This document shows, one piece after another, positions 9,472-19,385 of a DNA stretch of 64,000 nucleotides; the stretch's first letter is position 1; every line of letters starts with the position of its first letter. The position numbers and the translations under genes are program-made. Source of the DNA: Psychrobacter fozii (GTDB lineage: Bacteria > Pseudomonadota > Gammaproteobacteria > Pseudomonadales > Moraxellaceae); contig NZ_QJSU01000001.1 of assembly GCF_003217155.1 (NCBI RefSeq), positions 62,001-126,000 on the forward strand, in the 5' to 3' direction. The notes under the pieces are model-generated. The model did no database searches, was not told the DNA's origin, and saw only the letters and a program-made list of their open reading frames with translations.

Positions 9472-10584
9472 TTAATATCCCAAACTGGTTAATGCACGTT
9501 CATCATCAGACCAACCACGCTTCACTTTCACCCATAGTGTGAGCATAATTTTTTTGTCGAAAAGCTGTTCCATATCTTTACGAGCATCCATACCAACCTG
9601 CTTGATACGCTGTCCTTTGTCGCCAATGACAATCGCTTTTTGACCACTACGCTCAACATAAATAGTCGCATCGATAAAAGTACAAGCTTTACGTGGGCGA
9701 CCTGTCTTTGGATCAGTATGTGCAGGCTCATCTTTAAATGCATCAATCTGTACCGTTAAATCGTATGGTACTTCGTCGCCCGAACTACGCATGATTTTTT
9801 CGCGGATAATCTCACTGGCTAAAAAACGCTCTGATCGATCGGTAATTTGTTCAGTATCATAAATAGGTGCCGCGACTGGTAGATGTGACGCAATCACTTC
9901 TTCTAAGCGGTCTAGATTCTGATTTTTTAGAGCAGATACAGGCACAATGTCAGCAAAATCAAAACTGGCATTAAAAGTCTCGATAAGTGGCAATACACTG
10001 CCTTTATCTTTTAAGGTATCTGATTTATTAATGACCAATACTACAGTTAAATCAGTCTCACCGAGCTTCTGCAAGGTCAACAAGTCATCGTCACGCCACT
10101 GGTCTGAATCAACAACGAATAGTACCAAATCAACATCTACTAATGCAGATACGGCGGCTTTGTTCATACGCTCATTGATAGCACGCACTTCATTACGATG
10201 AATACCTGGTGTATCTACAAATACGGCCTGCATCTCATGATTTGACAGAATGCCGTGAATACGATGACGAGTCGTTTGCGGTTTACGTGATGTGATAGAC
10301 AGCTTTTGACCTAACAAGTGATTCATTAGTGTCGATTTACCGACATTTGGACGTCCCACAATAGCAACATAGCCAGTTTTAAAGTTATCAGCCATACCTT
10401 TATGGCTGCTAGGCGAAAAGAACTCTTCAATCGCCATATCGTTTTCTGACGCAACATCTTCTGAGTGAGCGATACCATCATTTGTTATATCAGTATTATC
10501 TTGGCTTAAGTTGATATCTTTTTTTTCAGTCATATTTTCGGCGTTATCTTCATTATTTGAGGGCAAATCAGTATGATTGCTCAT
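9472..10584 (-). CDS. era: GTPase Era
   Basis: Essential GTPase that binds 16S rRNA and assists 30S maturation. Motifs: GRPNVGKSTL (P-loop), PQTTRHR (switch I), VDTPGIH, NKSD, and a C-terminal KH domain (VIGDKGQRIKQVGMDARKDM). At 370 residues it is longer than the usual ~300 because of an acidic, Asn/Asp-rich N-terminal extension of about 63 residues. The long start is supported by an AGGA about 9 nt upstream of 10584; a shorter form from MADNFKTGYVAIVG is possible but has no better SD. Confidence 0.95.
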   Translation of the reverse strand: MSNHTDLPSNNEDNAENMTEKKDINLSQDNTDITNDGIAHSEDVASENDMAIEEFFSPSSHKGMADNFKTGYVAIVGRPNVGKSTLMNHLLGQKLSITSRKPQTTRHRIHGILSNHEMQAVFVDTPGIHRNEVRAINERMNKAAVSALVDVDLVLFVVDSDQWRDDDLLTLQKLGETDLTVVLVINKSDTLKDKGSVLPLIETFNASFDFADIVPVSALKNQNLDRLEEVIASHLPVAAPIYDTEQITDRSERFLASEIIREKIMRSSGDEVPYDLTVQIDAFKDEPAHTDPKTGRPRKACTFIDATIYVERSGQKAIVIGDKGQRIKQVGMDARKDMEQLFDKKIMLTLWVKVKRGWSDDERALTSLGY

Positions 10585-10700
10585 AGGGTAATCCTGTAGG
10601 TTTTATAACCAGTCAAACGGTATTTAATGATGAATTGGTTTTATCAGCACTAAAAAGTGAAACCGTTGTCGGTTGGGAAATATTTGAGGTTTGAAAGTAT

Positions 10701-10744
10701 GTGACGTTTAAAAGAAAGCAAATAAGCAATTTTTAAAACGTCAC
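10701..10744. repeat. Stem-loop between rnc and era
   Basis: GTGACGTTT (10701-10709) and AAACGTCAC (10736-10744) are perfect inverted arms, extended by A/T pairs. It lies ~60 bp after the rnc stop on the minus strand and upstream of era. It lacks a clean T-run, so an intercistronic hairpin or processing site is as likely as a terminator. Confidence 0.5.
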
Positions 10745-10806
10745 TTAATATGAGTCGTTCTTTTAGAATTACGTTAGTAGAAAATCGCTAAATGTTAGTT
10801 ATTTAG

Positions 10807-11604
10807 TTATGTACGCTTTTTAGCTGAGCCTGGAAGTTTATGCAACTGGTTGATCATAAGCTCTGCTGCTTTTTGTTCAGCGATACGGCGGCTCTCACCA
10901 GATTCAGTAATATCAGGGCAGTTAATGATATTAACATGGCAACGTACAACAAATATTTGATACGGTGCATTACCACGTGTTTCCATTAGCTCATAATGTG
11001 GCAAGTCAAACTGCTTAGATTGAAGCCACTCTTGTAAACGACTTTTTGCATCTTTTAATGCTTTGCGATCATTGACGTTATCAATCAAATCTCCGTACCA
11101 AGAGAGCACACAATCTCGCGTAATATCCATATCTTGACTGTCTAAATATATAGCACCTATCAGAGACTCTACCGCATCGGCCAGTATAGAAGCACGATTG
11201 CGACCACCGCCCTTCCTCTCGCCCACTCCTAGTATAAGGTGATTAGAGAGCTCTAAGTTTTGCGCAATGATGACCAGTGACTCTTGGCGTACCAACGTTG
11301 CACGCATACGAGTTAATCGGCCTTCATTTTGGCTAGGATAGCGGTGATATAAAGCCTCACCGACAATCATACCTAGTAAGGCATCGCCTAAAAACTCTAA
11401 ACGCTCATAGTTTTTCTTGCTATCAAACGAGCGATGCGTCAATGCAAGTTTCGGAAGGCTCAAGTCGTTGAACACATAGCCCAACTTACGCGTTAATACC
11501 GCTAGCCGCTGAATGAATTCTGAGCTAACAACAAGCGTGTCGACAGACGTGCTATTTTGTTGAGGAGTAGGAACCGCTTGGGAATGCTGCGAAGTTGGTT
11601 TCAT
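10807..11604 (-). CDS. rnc: Ribonuclease III
   Basis: Double-strand-specific endoribonuclease for rRNA and mRNA processing. The signature NYERLEFLGDALLGMIV carries the catalytic acidic residues; the second acidic site is in ADAVESLIGAIYLD. A C-terminal double-stranded RNA-binding domain starts near residue 180 (DAKSRLQEWLQSK) and ends with EQKAAELMINQL. 265 residues, with a Gln/Ser-rich N-terminal extension of about 28. Gene context lepB-DUF4845-rnc-era is standard. Confidence 0.95.
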   Translation of the reverse strand: MKPTSQHSQAVPTPQQNSTSVDTLVVSSEFIQRLAVLTRKLGYVFNDLSLPKLALTHRSFDSKKNYERLEFLGDALLGMIVGEALYHRYPSQNEGRLTRMRATLVRQESLVIIAQNLELSNHLILGVGERKGGGRNRASILADAVESLIGAIYLDSQDMDITRDCVLSWYGDLIDNVNDRKALKDAKSRLQEWLQSKQFDLPHYELMETRGNAPYQIFVVRCHVNIINCPDITESGESRRIAEQKAAELMINQLHKLPGSAKKRT

Positions 11605-11705
11605 GCGTGGCTTGTGGTTATCCCTTCTGTTTTACGAATTTAGTCATAATATCTATCGACTAAGGTTATAAGGAAAATTTAAGAGGATATTAACACCTCT
11701 TTCAA

Positions 11706-12098
11706 TTACTCTGCTGCCGCCATATCGATATCACCTTCAAAACGATTGACGATATCAATATTGCTAAAGAAATTATTGGTTATTGCATATTGCTTGTAGA
11801 TGGCCAACTGACCTGTTTTTTTATCAGTAAAAGTAAAAACCTCTTCTGCTGTAGTGTTATAGTCAGCATTAATAGATAACTGCCTATTAACGCGTTCAAC
11901 AAACTGTTTAGCCGTTTCATTGTTATTATTTGACTCTAGGAGTTGTGCACTTAAGGTTTTGGTCAACTGATAATCACCAATCTGAGCTGGCACAATAGCA
12001 ACTGTCAATTTAGCAGCAATGCCCAATACCATAATGATGAACACGATGCTTGTCACACTAGCGCCCCGCTGCGTGGCTAATCCGGATAATTGCTGCAT
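11706..12098 (-). CDS. DUF4845 membrane-anchored protein
   Basis: 130-residue protein with one N-terminal membrane helix (TSIVFIIMVLGIAAKLTVAIV) preceded by a short polar segment (ATQRGAS), and a soluble C-terminal part. Size, position between lepB and rnc, and the N-terminal RG-S-T-I helix fit the DUF4845 family commonly found in this operon. The helix resembles pseudopilin-type anchors but has no prepilin cleavage motif. Function unknown. Confidence 0.82.
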   Translation of the reverse strand: MQQLSGLATQRGASVTSIVFIIMVLGIAAKLTVAIVPAQIGDYQLTKTLSAQLLESNNNNETAKQFVERVNRQLSINADYNTTAEEVFTFTDKKTGQLAIYKQYAITNNFFSNIDIVNRFEGDIDMAAAE

Positions 12099-12228
12099 TA
12101 GTGTATTCCTCTACCGATAAGTTGCTATTATAGTGAATACCTAAACATTAGATATCCGTTTATTAGATAGCAACAATATTAGCACAAAACTATTATCGAA
12201 AAATCAACCAATAGAGATTCTTACCATC

Positions 12229-13131
12229 TTAATTAATAGCACCATTGCGTTGGAAAGTTGGTAAGTTAAGTCCTGGTGGCTTATGCATCCAAATATAAAC
12301 TGCTTTGCCCGCTAAGTTCTCATCAGGTACAAATCCCCAAAACCGACCATCCGCACTACGGTCACGGTTATCACCCATGACAAAATAATGACCTTCTGGC
12401 ACATTGATACGCCATTCCGTCCCTTCTGAGCTAACCACTTCTGGTGACTGCTGCTGTAGAAATGGTGCGTATTGAGCACTGTTCATACCAGTCAAGTAGC
12501 GAACAAGATGCTTGTTCTTACCTGGCGTCTCTTCAAAGTACTGCGCCTCACCTTCCTCTTGCTGACCCATCGCAGCTGCACTTTCTTCGGTCAGCTCTTG
12601 CCCTGGAGCAATTTGTCCCGGCAGATAAAGCTGTGAAGTCAATTCAGCACTTGCCGAAAAATCTACTGGCTGAGTATCAATCGGAACATCGTTAATCGCA
12701 AGTACACCTTGATCGTAGCTGACAGTATCACCAGGCAAGCCAATCACACGCTTAATATAATAAATACTAGGATTTTCAGGGTAGCGAAATACAGCCACAT
12801 CACCATGCTCAGGCGAGCCTGTATCCAATATTTTATTATAAGTTAGCGGTAGTCTTACGCCATAAGAATACTTGTTTACAGCAATAAAATCGCCCGTATA
12901 AAGCGTCGGTACCATAGAAGATGATGGAATATTGAAAGGCTCAATCAAGAATGAGCGCACAATCAAGACCACTGCCAATACAGGAAAAAAATCATAAGCC
13001 CAGCGTACTAGTAAGCCTTCTTGACCACGCCCACGAGTTTTACGTTGTTTGAGTGCCAATTTGTCTAATAGCCAAACAATACCCAAAACGACGGTTAATG
13101 GCACTAAAATTAAATTAAAATCAAAATCCAT
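12229..13131 (-). CDS. lepB: Signal peptidase I
   Basis: Inner-membrane serine/lysine protease that removes signal peptides from exported proteins. Two N-terminal membrane segments precede the catalytic Ser motif PSSSMVPTL; the catalytic Lys is in YYIKRVIGLPGD; the conserved box GHYFVMGDNRDRSADGR is near the C-terminus. 300 residues, with an extra loop of about 50 (EESAAAMGQQEEGEAQYF) in the periplasmic domain. It follows lepA by 101 bp. Confidence 0.96.
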   Translation of the reverse strand: MDFDFNLILVPLTVVLGIVWLLDKLALKQRKTRGRGQEGLLVRWAYDFFPVLAVVLIVRSFLIEPFNIPSSSMVPTLYTGDFIAVNKYSYGVRLPLTYNKILDTGSPEHGDVAVFRYPENPSIYYIKRVIGLPGDTVSYDQGVLAINDVPIDTQPVDFSASAELTSQLYLPGQIAPGQELTEESAAAMGQQEEGEAQYFEETPGKNKHLVRYLTGMNSAQYAPFLQQQSPEVVSSEGTEWRINVPEGHYFVMGDNRDRSADGRFWGFVPDENLAGKAVYIWMHKPPGLNLPTFQRNGAIN

Positions 13132-13232
13132 ACTAGTTTGCCTATTAACGAGCTGCTGCTTTAACGGTTGCTATTTATCAATTAATTGTACTAATCACTG
13201 TCAGTTTTACACTAACAATGAATATTCAATAC

Positions 13233-15029
13233 TTACTCTACTTGTAGTACAGCTAAGAAAGCTTCTTGTGGAATTTCCACATTACCTACTTGCTTCATGC
13301 GTTTTTTACCAGCTTTCTGTTTAGACAATAGCTTTTTCTTACGCGAAACATCTCCACCATAACATTTGGCTAGTACATCTTTACGCATAGCTTTTACTGT
13401 ACTACGACCAATGATTTGGCTACCAATAGCCGCCTGAATGGCCACATCAAACATCTGACGTGGAATTAACTCTTTCATCTTAGTGACCAGTGCATTACCA
13501 CGATAACGTGATTGGGTTTCGTGCACAATCATCGCTAAGGCATCGACTTTATCGCCATTGATCAGCACATCGACTCTCACCAATTTATCGGCTTGATAGC
13601 GCTCAAAGTTATAATCGAGCGAGGCAAAACCACGTGAGACCGACTTTAGGCGATCAAAGAAATCCATGACGACCTCGCCCATTGGAATGTCAAATATCAG
13701 CTGTACCTGTCGACCCATAAAGCGCATATCAACCTGAACGCCACGACGCTCAATACACAAAGTCATCACATTACCCAAGTACTCTTGCGGTACTAAGATC
13801 TGACAGCGAGCAATCGGCTCACGAAACTCTTCGATGTTGTTTGGCTCAGGCAAATGTGAGGGGTTATCTACATAGATAACATCACCATTCTTTTTCTCAA
13901 TTTCATAGATAACTGAGGGCGCTGTCGTAATCAAATCCAAATCGTATTCACGCTCTAGACGCTCTTGGATAATCTCCATGTGCAACATACCCAAGAAGCC
14001 ACAGCGGAAACCGAAACCAAGTGCATCAGATGTATCTGGCTCAAAAAATAGAGACGCATCATTGATCTGCAGCTTTTGTAAGGCTTCACGGAATTTTTCG
14101 AAGTCAGTAGACTCTACAGGGAACATGCCTGCATAGACTTGCGGGGTTACTTGCTTAAAACCCGGAATACGATCGACATCAGGCGTTTTGGCGTGGGTAA
14201 TCGTATCACCAACAGGCGCGCCGGCAATATCTTTAATACCAGCAATAATGAAACCAACTTCACCCGCCTCTAAAATACCCGTATCTACAGGCTTTGGCGT
14301 AAACACACCAATAGAACCCACTAAATGCGCTTCTTGAGTTGATTTAATATAAAGCTTATCACCTTTGCGTATAGTTCCTTCGCGCACACGGACCAATGAC
14401 ACCACACCCAAATAATTATCAAACCACGAATCAATGATTAAGGCTTGTAGCGGTGCTTCACGGTCACCAGTCGGTGCTGGAATAAATGCAACCAATGCTT
14501 CTAGTAGTTTATCAACGCCTAAACCTGACTTGGCTGATACTCGAGGTGCATCAACCGCATCAATACCAATGATATCTTCAATTTCTTGAATAACGCGTTC
14601 AGGCTCAACTTGTGGCAAATCAATCTTATTCAGTACAGCCATTACTTCTAAACCCTGATCAACAGCTGTATAGCAGTTGGCTACTGATTGTGCTTCTACG
14701 CCTTGCGCGGCATCAACGACCAAAAGCGCACCTTCGCAAGCCGCCAATGAACGCGACACTTCATAAGAAAAGTCGACGTGTCCTGGTGTATCGATAAAGT
14801 TGAGCTGATAACGCTCGCCATTAGGATGATCGTAGAATAAGGTTACGGACTGCGCCTTAATAGTGATACCGCGCTCACGCTCAATATCCATGGAGTCAAG
14901 TACTTGCGCCTGCATCTCGCGATCTTGCAAGGCACCGCACATCTGAATAAAACGATCAGCAAGTGTCGACTTGCCATGATCAATGTGGGCAATGATTGAA
15001 AAGTTACGAATATTGGCTAATGCAGTCAC
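13233..15029 (-). CDS. lepA: Elongation factor 4 (LepA)
   Basis: Ribosomal GTPase that affects translocation and initiation. The start [26 protein letters not shown] and the motifs [14 protein letters not shown] and NKIDLP are diagnostic. The LepA-specific C-terminus ends [24 protein letters not shown]. 598 residues, exactly family length. First gene of the minus-strand series through recO; the 347-bp gap before it separates it from the kps genes. Confidence 0.97.
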   Translation of the reverse strand: MTALANIRNFSIIAHIDHGKSTLADRFIQMCGALQDREMQAQVLDSMDIERERGITIKAQSVTLFYDHPNGERYQLNFIDTPGHVDFSYEVSRSLAACEGALLVVDAAQGVEAQSVANCYTAVDQGLEVMAVLNKIDLPQVEPERVIQEIEDIIGIDAVDAPRVSAKSGLGVDKLLEALVAFIPAPTGDREAPLQALIIDSWFDNYLGVVSLVRVREGTIRKGDKLYIKSTQEAHLVGSIGVFTPKPVDTGILEAGEVGFIIAGIKDIAGAPVGDTITHAKTPDVDRIPGFKQVTPQVYAGMFPVESTDFEKFREALQKLQINDASLFFEPDTSDALGFGFRCGFLGMLHMEIIQERLEREYDLDLITTAPSVIYEIEKKNGDVIYVDNPSHLPEPNNIEEFREPIARCQILVPQEYLGNVMTLCIERRGVQVDMRFMGRQVQLIFDIPMGEVVMDFFDRLKSVSRGFASLDYNFERYQADKLVRVDVLINGDKVDALAMIVHETQSRYRGNALVTKMKELIPRQMFDVAIQAAIGSQIIGRSTVKAMRKDVLAKCYGGDVSRKKKLLSKQKAGKKRMKQVGNVEIPQEAFLAVLQVE

Positions 15030-15376
15030 AAAGCGCCTACTAAATTAAGGGTGATAGAATAATGAAACTAAAAGAATAAATGCTGTCAGACGCAAGCGAT
15101 ACAATAACTGTCTATTGCTGAAAATAGCTTATACACTAAAACTGCTATCTCAAATCAATAGTCAAACAGGCTATTACTTACGTGCAGATGTAAAAGAGTA
15201 TTCTAGCAGTTTTCCACTACAAAGTAAGGCGATTTTGTGAGCAGAGAGATGATTTACAAGTGAAGTTACGAGCTGATAACCATACAGAGAGAAAGTATGA
15301 TGCTTATTAGGACTTTATTGTCTTCTGTGGTGCTAATAATTCATCAAAACGACTTAAGATAAATCGAAAGTAAAGG
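15030..15376. other. 347-bp gap between lepA and kpsS
   Basis: AT-rich; both flanking genes are on the minus strand, so it should contain the lepA promoter and the end of the kps transcript. I found no strong -10/-35 pair, no hairpin with a T-run and no ORF. Confidence 0.5.
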
Positions 15377-16621
15377 CTACTGAGATCTATTGGATTTAGG
15401 GTAATTCTTCTCTACAGACTTACTTCCTGCTTGACCCAAATACTTATACATCCATGGTGATTTACCATAAAAAGCACCGTTTATCTGAGTCTGTTCTATC
15501 AAATATTCACGAAATCTTAGATAAAACTCATTATCGGGACTTTTAGGCCGTTGCCAAAAATCACTAAGTGGTTTTTGATCGGTCAGCTTAGGCGTATTAT
15601 AAATCGCACGACCCATGATCTTGGTTGGTTTTTTATGATATACCGATTGCAGACCCGTGGTACTGTTGATAGTCAGCATACCAATACTATGTTTCATCAA
15701 GGTTGGCAAGTGCATATCACAACCGTAAAAAACACGGTTAGCTACTTCATAGCGCACGGCCAAGCTAGATACTAACTCACGATAGTCTCGATGACCACGA
15801 TCTAACGGATGATGCTTCAGTACCAGCAACTGCTGCTTATCAGCATAAGTTGCAAAACTTGCAATAGACTCATCAATGAACTGTACAACATCTCGATAAT
15901 CACTGTGATGGGTAATCTGTGAGTCATTATGCACTTGCAAACTAATCAAGAAGTAATTATTACTTTCGTTCTTAGTCAGTCTATTCTGCAGTTGTTTATC
16001 AGGTATGTAATCTCGCAATTTTCGCCATGGTGCTCTCAGCCAAGCAATCGCCTCTTGCCATGCTGTCATGCCACGGTAATGCGAATAGTGTGGATAGCGA
16101 CCTTTATACATCCAGGCAATAATATAATAAACAATAGCAGCGATACTCAACCGATAAAAACGATTGTGTGTATATAGCGGCTGATCATTGGCCTTTTTAA
16201 GTGCTTTGATGTCTTCTATATTTAAGCGTGAATAGCCATTAATCCCATGTTCTTGCAAGGTAATATAGTCAGGACGCAAATACCCTTCTTCAAATACGAA
16301 GAATGAGGTCTCTAACTGCTCACTGATATAGGCAGCTTGCGTATGGTGTGGGCGACAATCACCAAAACAAACAATCGCATCAATGGCATTTTCTTTAATG
16401 AATGCCTGCAACCAAGAAGAGAAATGCGCTAATGTTCCCGTATATTCATAGGTATTATCATGATGATAGAAAAAAGCATCACCTGCGTTAAAGTTGATTT
16501 TGCTAACTTTGATATTTTGGGTTTGTAAAAATGTCGAAAAGCGATTAAAAAATCCGCCCATCTTCCCTTGTAACAGCAAGACGTGTCGATGAGTAAGCAA
16601 GTGAGACATCGAAGCTGCCAT
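15377..16621 (-). CDS. kpsS: Capsule Kdo transferase KpsS-like
   Basis: Cytoplasmic enzyme of group 2 capsule biogenesis. In the studied family KpsS adds the first beta-Kdo to (lyso)phosphatidylglycerol to begin the poly-Kdo linker. Motifs include HVLLLQGKMGGFFNRFSTFL, CFGDCRPHH, FVFEEGYLRPDYITLE-like, LKHHPLDRGHRDY and NSTTGLQSVYHKKP, the usual KpsS/LipB landmarks. 414 residues. It is the last gene of the kpsMTEDCS series, 145 bp after kpsC, with no clear terminator. Confidence 0.88.
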   Translation of the reverse strand: MAASMSHLLTHRHVLLLQGKMGGFFNRFSTFLQTQNIKVSKINFNAGDAFFYHHDNTYEYTGTLAHFSSWLQAFIKENAIDAIVCFGDCRPHHTQAAYISEQLETSFFVFEEGYLRPDYITLQEHGINGYSRLNIEDIKALKKANDQPLYTHNRFYRLSIAAIVYYIIAWMYKGRYPHYSHYRGMTAWQEAIAWLRAPWRKLRDYIPDKQLQNRLTKNESNNYFLISLQVHNDSQITHHSDYRDVVQFIDESIASFATYADKQQLLVLKHHPLDRGHRDYRELVSSLAVRYEVANRVFYGCDMHLPTLMKHSIGMLTINSTTGLQSVYHKKPTKIMGRAIYNTPKLTDQKPLSDFWQRPKSPDNEFYLRFREYLIEQTQINGAFYGKSPWMYKYLGQAGSKSVEKNYPKSNRSQ

Positions 16622-16766
16622 AGTATTGGGCTACCATTAAGTGAAAGGGTCATAAATAAAAACGAGAGTGGTCGTTAAACCGTGTGAAGGCACATAGAAT
16701 AAAAAATATTATACCGAAAAACAATCTGCTTGTCGCAGCGGAATTATGCCACGAGTCCGAAGCCCA

Positions 16767-19316
16767 TCAACGGGATACTTTACGCAAAAGCTGCTGAAAT
16801 CGATGACGCTGCTGCATAAAACGTGTGGCGGCTTGACGCTTAATTTGTGTAGTCAAAGTCGATACTGCTGACTTAGAGGTCTGCATCGAGTGATGTGTAT
16901 TGTTAAACATTTTAGTTTGAGATTCTTTTTTACCATTACCTTCAAGCATATATTCGTTTATAGATGGATACAGATAATCAATAACCTGTTCTACTTGCGC
17001 AAGCCCATAGCCATTTGGCAAACGATAGAGTGGATATCGAATGAGCACGCAATACAGTAATTGCTCGAGCGTCAACGCTGTGTCTCTTTTGCGTCTTTCT
17101 ATATATTCAGACTTGGGTGACAACTGTGCGTCAATATCGGTCGTTAACCCCCATCCTGCATAAAATGGCAAACCATAACAGGTAACCTGTAAACCACGCA
17201 GCAATGCCTCAAAACCTGTCAACGAGCTAATAGTGTGCACTTCATCGATACATTCTAAGCAGTCAGGCATGGCCGTATCATAGGCGACCGCATGTACTTG
17301 ACGTAAACCTGCTGCCGTTACTTTGCCTGCTCGCAACCCTGCCTCAACATCAGGGTGTGGCTTATAAATCAAGTAAGCATCAGGATTGTCTTGGCATACA
17401 CGATCAATCAAGCCACGATTAGTCTTGATGGTCGAACCACAATACTGAACCGACAGATCATCTTCTACTTGACCGATAATGAGAATTCGGCGCTTGTTAG
17501 ACAATCTTGCTTCTTGCATCCATGAGCTATGCTGGCTATCAAAACTATTAACATCAGCGCCCACATTGTATTTACTCACGCGCTGAGTACGTAGCTTTTC
17601 TTGCAGCAGTTTTACTCGTGTACTTTGGTGTGGATTCAGTGCTTCGCAGTTGCGTAATAATGTTTCTAAATCTGAGGGCTGAGTCGCATCATAATAGATA
17701 CCCTGCTTATCTATTACCACCGACAATGGTGCTAGTAGCGTGGCACCTAAACCATTTGAACGAATAAATCCATCTTCCATACAGTAAATAGAAGGCATTT
17801 TAGAAGACTGCATTACTAGTTTTTTCTGGCGCTTCTGTTGTACTTGCTGTCGTTTGGCTAAGCCCCACACCAGTAAAGGCCGCTGATAGTTGACTCGAAA
17901 ATGATCTGGATGCAGTAAATTCTTTAAGCGTGGCTTAGGTTTAATAAATAATGTTGTACGTGGCAGATTGATAAAATCTCTCACAAAAGGCAATTTCCAG
18001 TGGCTAAACTCATATACTGTCAAATCGCCTTCCAAACGTGATTGCCAATGACGATTGGTCACCAACCACTCAATAGCCGTATCTATGTCGCAAGCCTTTT
18101 TGGTTGCGGGATCTACGTAATGGCTATAGTCAATATAAGCGCTATAAAACAGTGTTTCTAGCGTGGTATTTATTGTCTTACTAGACGCTGTAGAAAATAG
18201 TGACAAGCCTGATGTTTTCTTAGTACTCACTGATGCTCTGGCAGACAATTCACGACGATGCTGAACTTCTTTAAGCAAACGTTTTGGTGCGCCGCTATCG
18301 TCGGTGAGCCCCCAACCGCTATACCAGTTGACACCAAAACAATGCACCTTTTTACCCAACATCAATGCCTCAAAGCCCATATGTGAGCTGACTGTATAGA
18401 CATGCTCCACTTGAGAAAGCAATGCAATTGGGTTGAGCGCTTGCGTTAATAGTCGAACGTTTTTAGGTAGTCTAAAACTGGTTAGATATCCTGATTTTGA
18501 TGCGGGATGAGTCTTTATCCAAATATGAGATTCTGGATGATTACGGCAAGCGGCTTTCAGCATTCGCTTAAATTGACGCTTGTTAGCACCAGCACCTCTA
18601 ACAGAAGCGTCACCAGCCACTTGGTCAATCAATAAGATATTTGATTTTAAAGTTATTTTGAGTGTGTTTGTATTGTCTTGACTAACCAAGTCGTTTAATG
18701 AAGGGCAGTCAATGACTGCGTTATACTTGCTGATCTTTTCATCACAAATACGTGCCATCAATTGCTGAGCACGCGCTTCCTCTGTTCCACTCTTATCGAT
18801 AGTAGCGTTTTTAGTACGCTCAATAATCAGCTGCTCGAGGCGTGAACGCTGTGTCAGGTCAAAGTAGATACCAATGTCATCAACGACCACACTCAAACCA
18901 TGACGGCTACTAGTACCCGAATCTAATGAGCGTAAAAAGCCATCTTCAATACTGAGGGTTGAAAGCTGCTGCCGTGTAGCCGCCTTGCTGGCTCGTTGAT
19001 AGCTTTTCTTGTGACCCCATCCAATAAATGCATCAGGTTGCTGTTTTGATGAATGCATAATTTTCTGTTTTATAATGCTCGGTAGCGGTAAAAAGGATGA
19101 ACTATCATCAACCAAGCGATAGGCCAATCCTGACCACGGGTACCATCGCTGAATATCGGCTTGTAGCATGTGCGGCAACAACACATTGTTATGACGTATA
19201 CCTTTTCCCACAACGGCCAATTGAGTAAATAGTAATGACGGCTGTGCTGCAATGACAGACTCAGACATCAAAGACATAGGTTTGTCGTTATCAGTATTTG
19301 CCTGTCTTACTGCCAT
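16767..19316 (-). CDS. kpsC: Capsule Kdo transferase KpsC-like, two-module
   Basis: Second linker enzyme of group 2 capsules; in the family two tandem modules add alternating beta-linked Kdo residues. The internal duplication is visible: FIGWGHKKS ... LSIEDGFLRSLDSG ... GLSVVVDDIGIYFD in the first half, and LLVWGLAKRQ ... YCMEDGFIRSNGLG ... PLSVVIDKQGIYYD in the second. Each half also has an IKTHPASKSG / YKPHPDVEAG motif and a GFEAL-GK/LRG motif. 849 residues versus ~675 in E. coli, with longer linkers and a basic tail. 69 bp after kpsD. Confidence 0.92.
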   Translation of the reverse strand: MAVRQANTDNDKPMSLMSESVIAAQPSLLFTQLAVVGKGIRHNNVLLPHMLQADIQRWYPWSGLAYRLVDDSSSFLPLPSIIKQKIMHSSKQQPDAFIGWGHKKSYQRASKAATRQQLSTLSIEDGFLRSLDSGTSSRHGLSVVVDDIGIYFDLTQRSRLEQLIIERTKNATIDKSGTEEARAQQLMARICDEKISKYNAVIDCPSLNDLVSQDNTNTLKITLKSNILLIDQVAGDASVRGAGANKRQFKRMLKAACRNHPESHIWIKTHPASKSGYLTSFRLPKNVRLLTQALNPIALLSQVEHVYTVSSHMGFEALMLGKKVHCFGVNWYSGWGLTDDSGAPKRLLKEVQHRRELSARASVSTKKTSGLSLFSTASSKTINTTLETLFYSAYIDYSHYVDPATKKACDIDTAIEWLVTNRHWQSRLEGDLTVYEFSHWKLPFVRDFINLPRTTLFIKPKPRLKNLLHPDHFRVNYQRPLLVWGLAKRQQVQQKRQKKLVMQSSKMPSIYCMEDGFIRSNGLGATLLAPLSVVIDKQGIYYDATQPSDLETLLRNCEALNPHQSTRVKLLQEKLRTQRVSKYNVGADVNSFDSQHSSWMQEARLSNKRRILIIGQVEDDLSVQYCGSTIKTNRGLIDRVCQDNPDAYLIYKPHPDVEAGLRAGKVTAAGLRQVHAVAYDTAMPDCLECIDEVHTISSLTGFEALLRGLQVTCYGLPFYAGWGLTTDIDAQLSPKSEYIERRKRDTALTLEQLLYCVLIRYPLYRLPNGYGLAQVEQVIDYLYPSINEYMLEGNGKKESQTKMFNNTHHSMQTSKSAVSTLTTQIKRQAATRFMQQRHRFQQLLRKVSR

Positions 19317-19385
19317 ATTCCATACCTTACTAATTGAGCGTTATTTATTAAACTTCAACAATGCATTGAGCCTTCAAATCAAGGA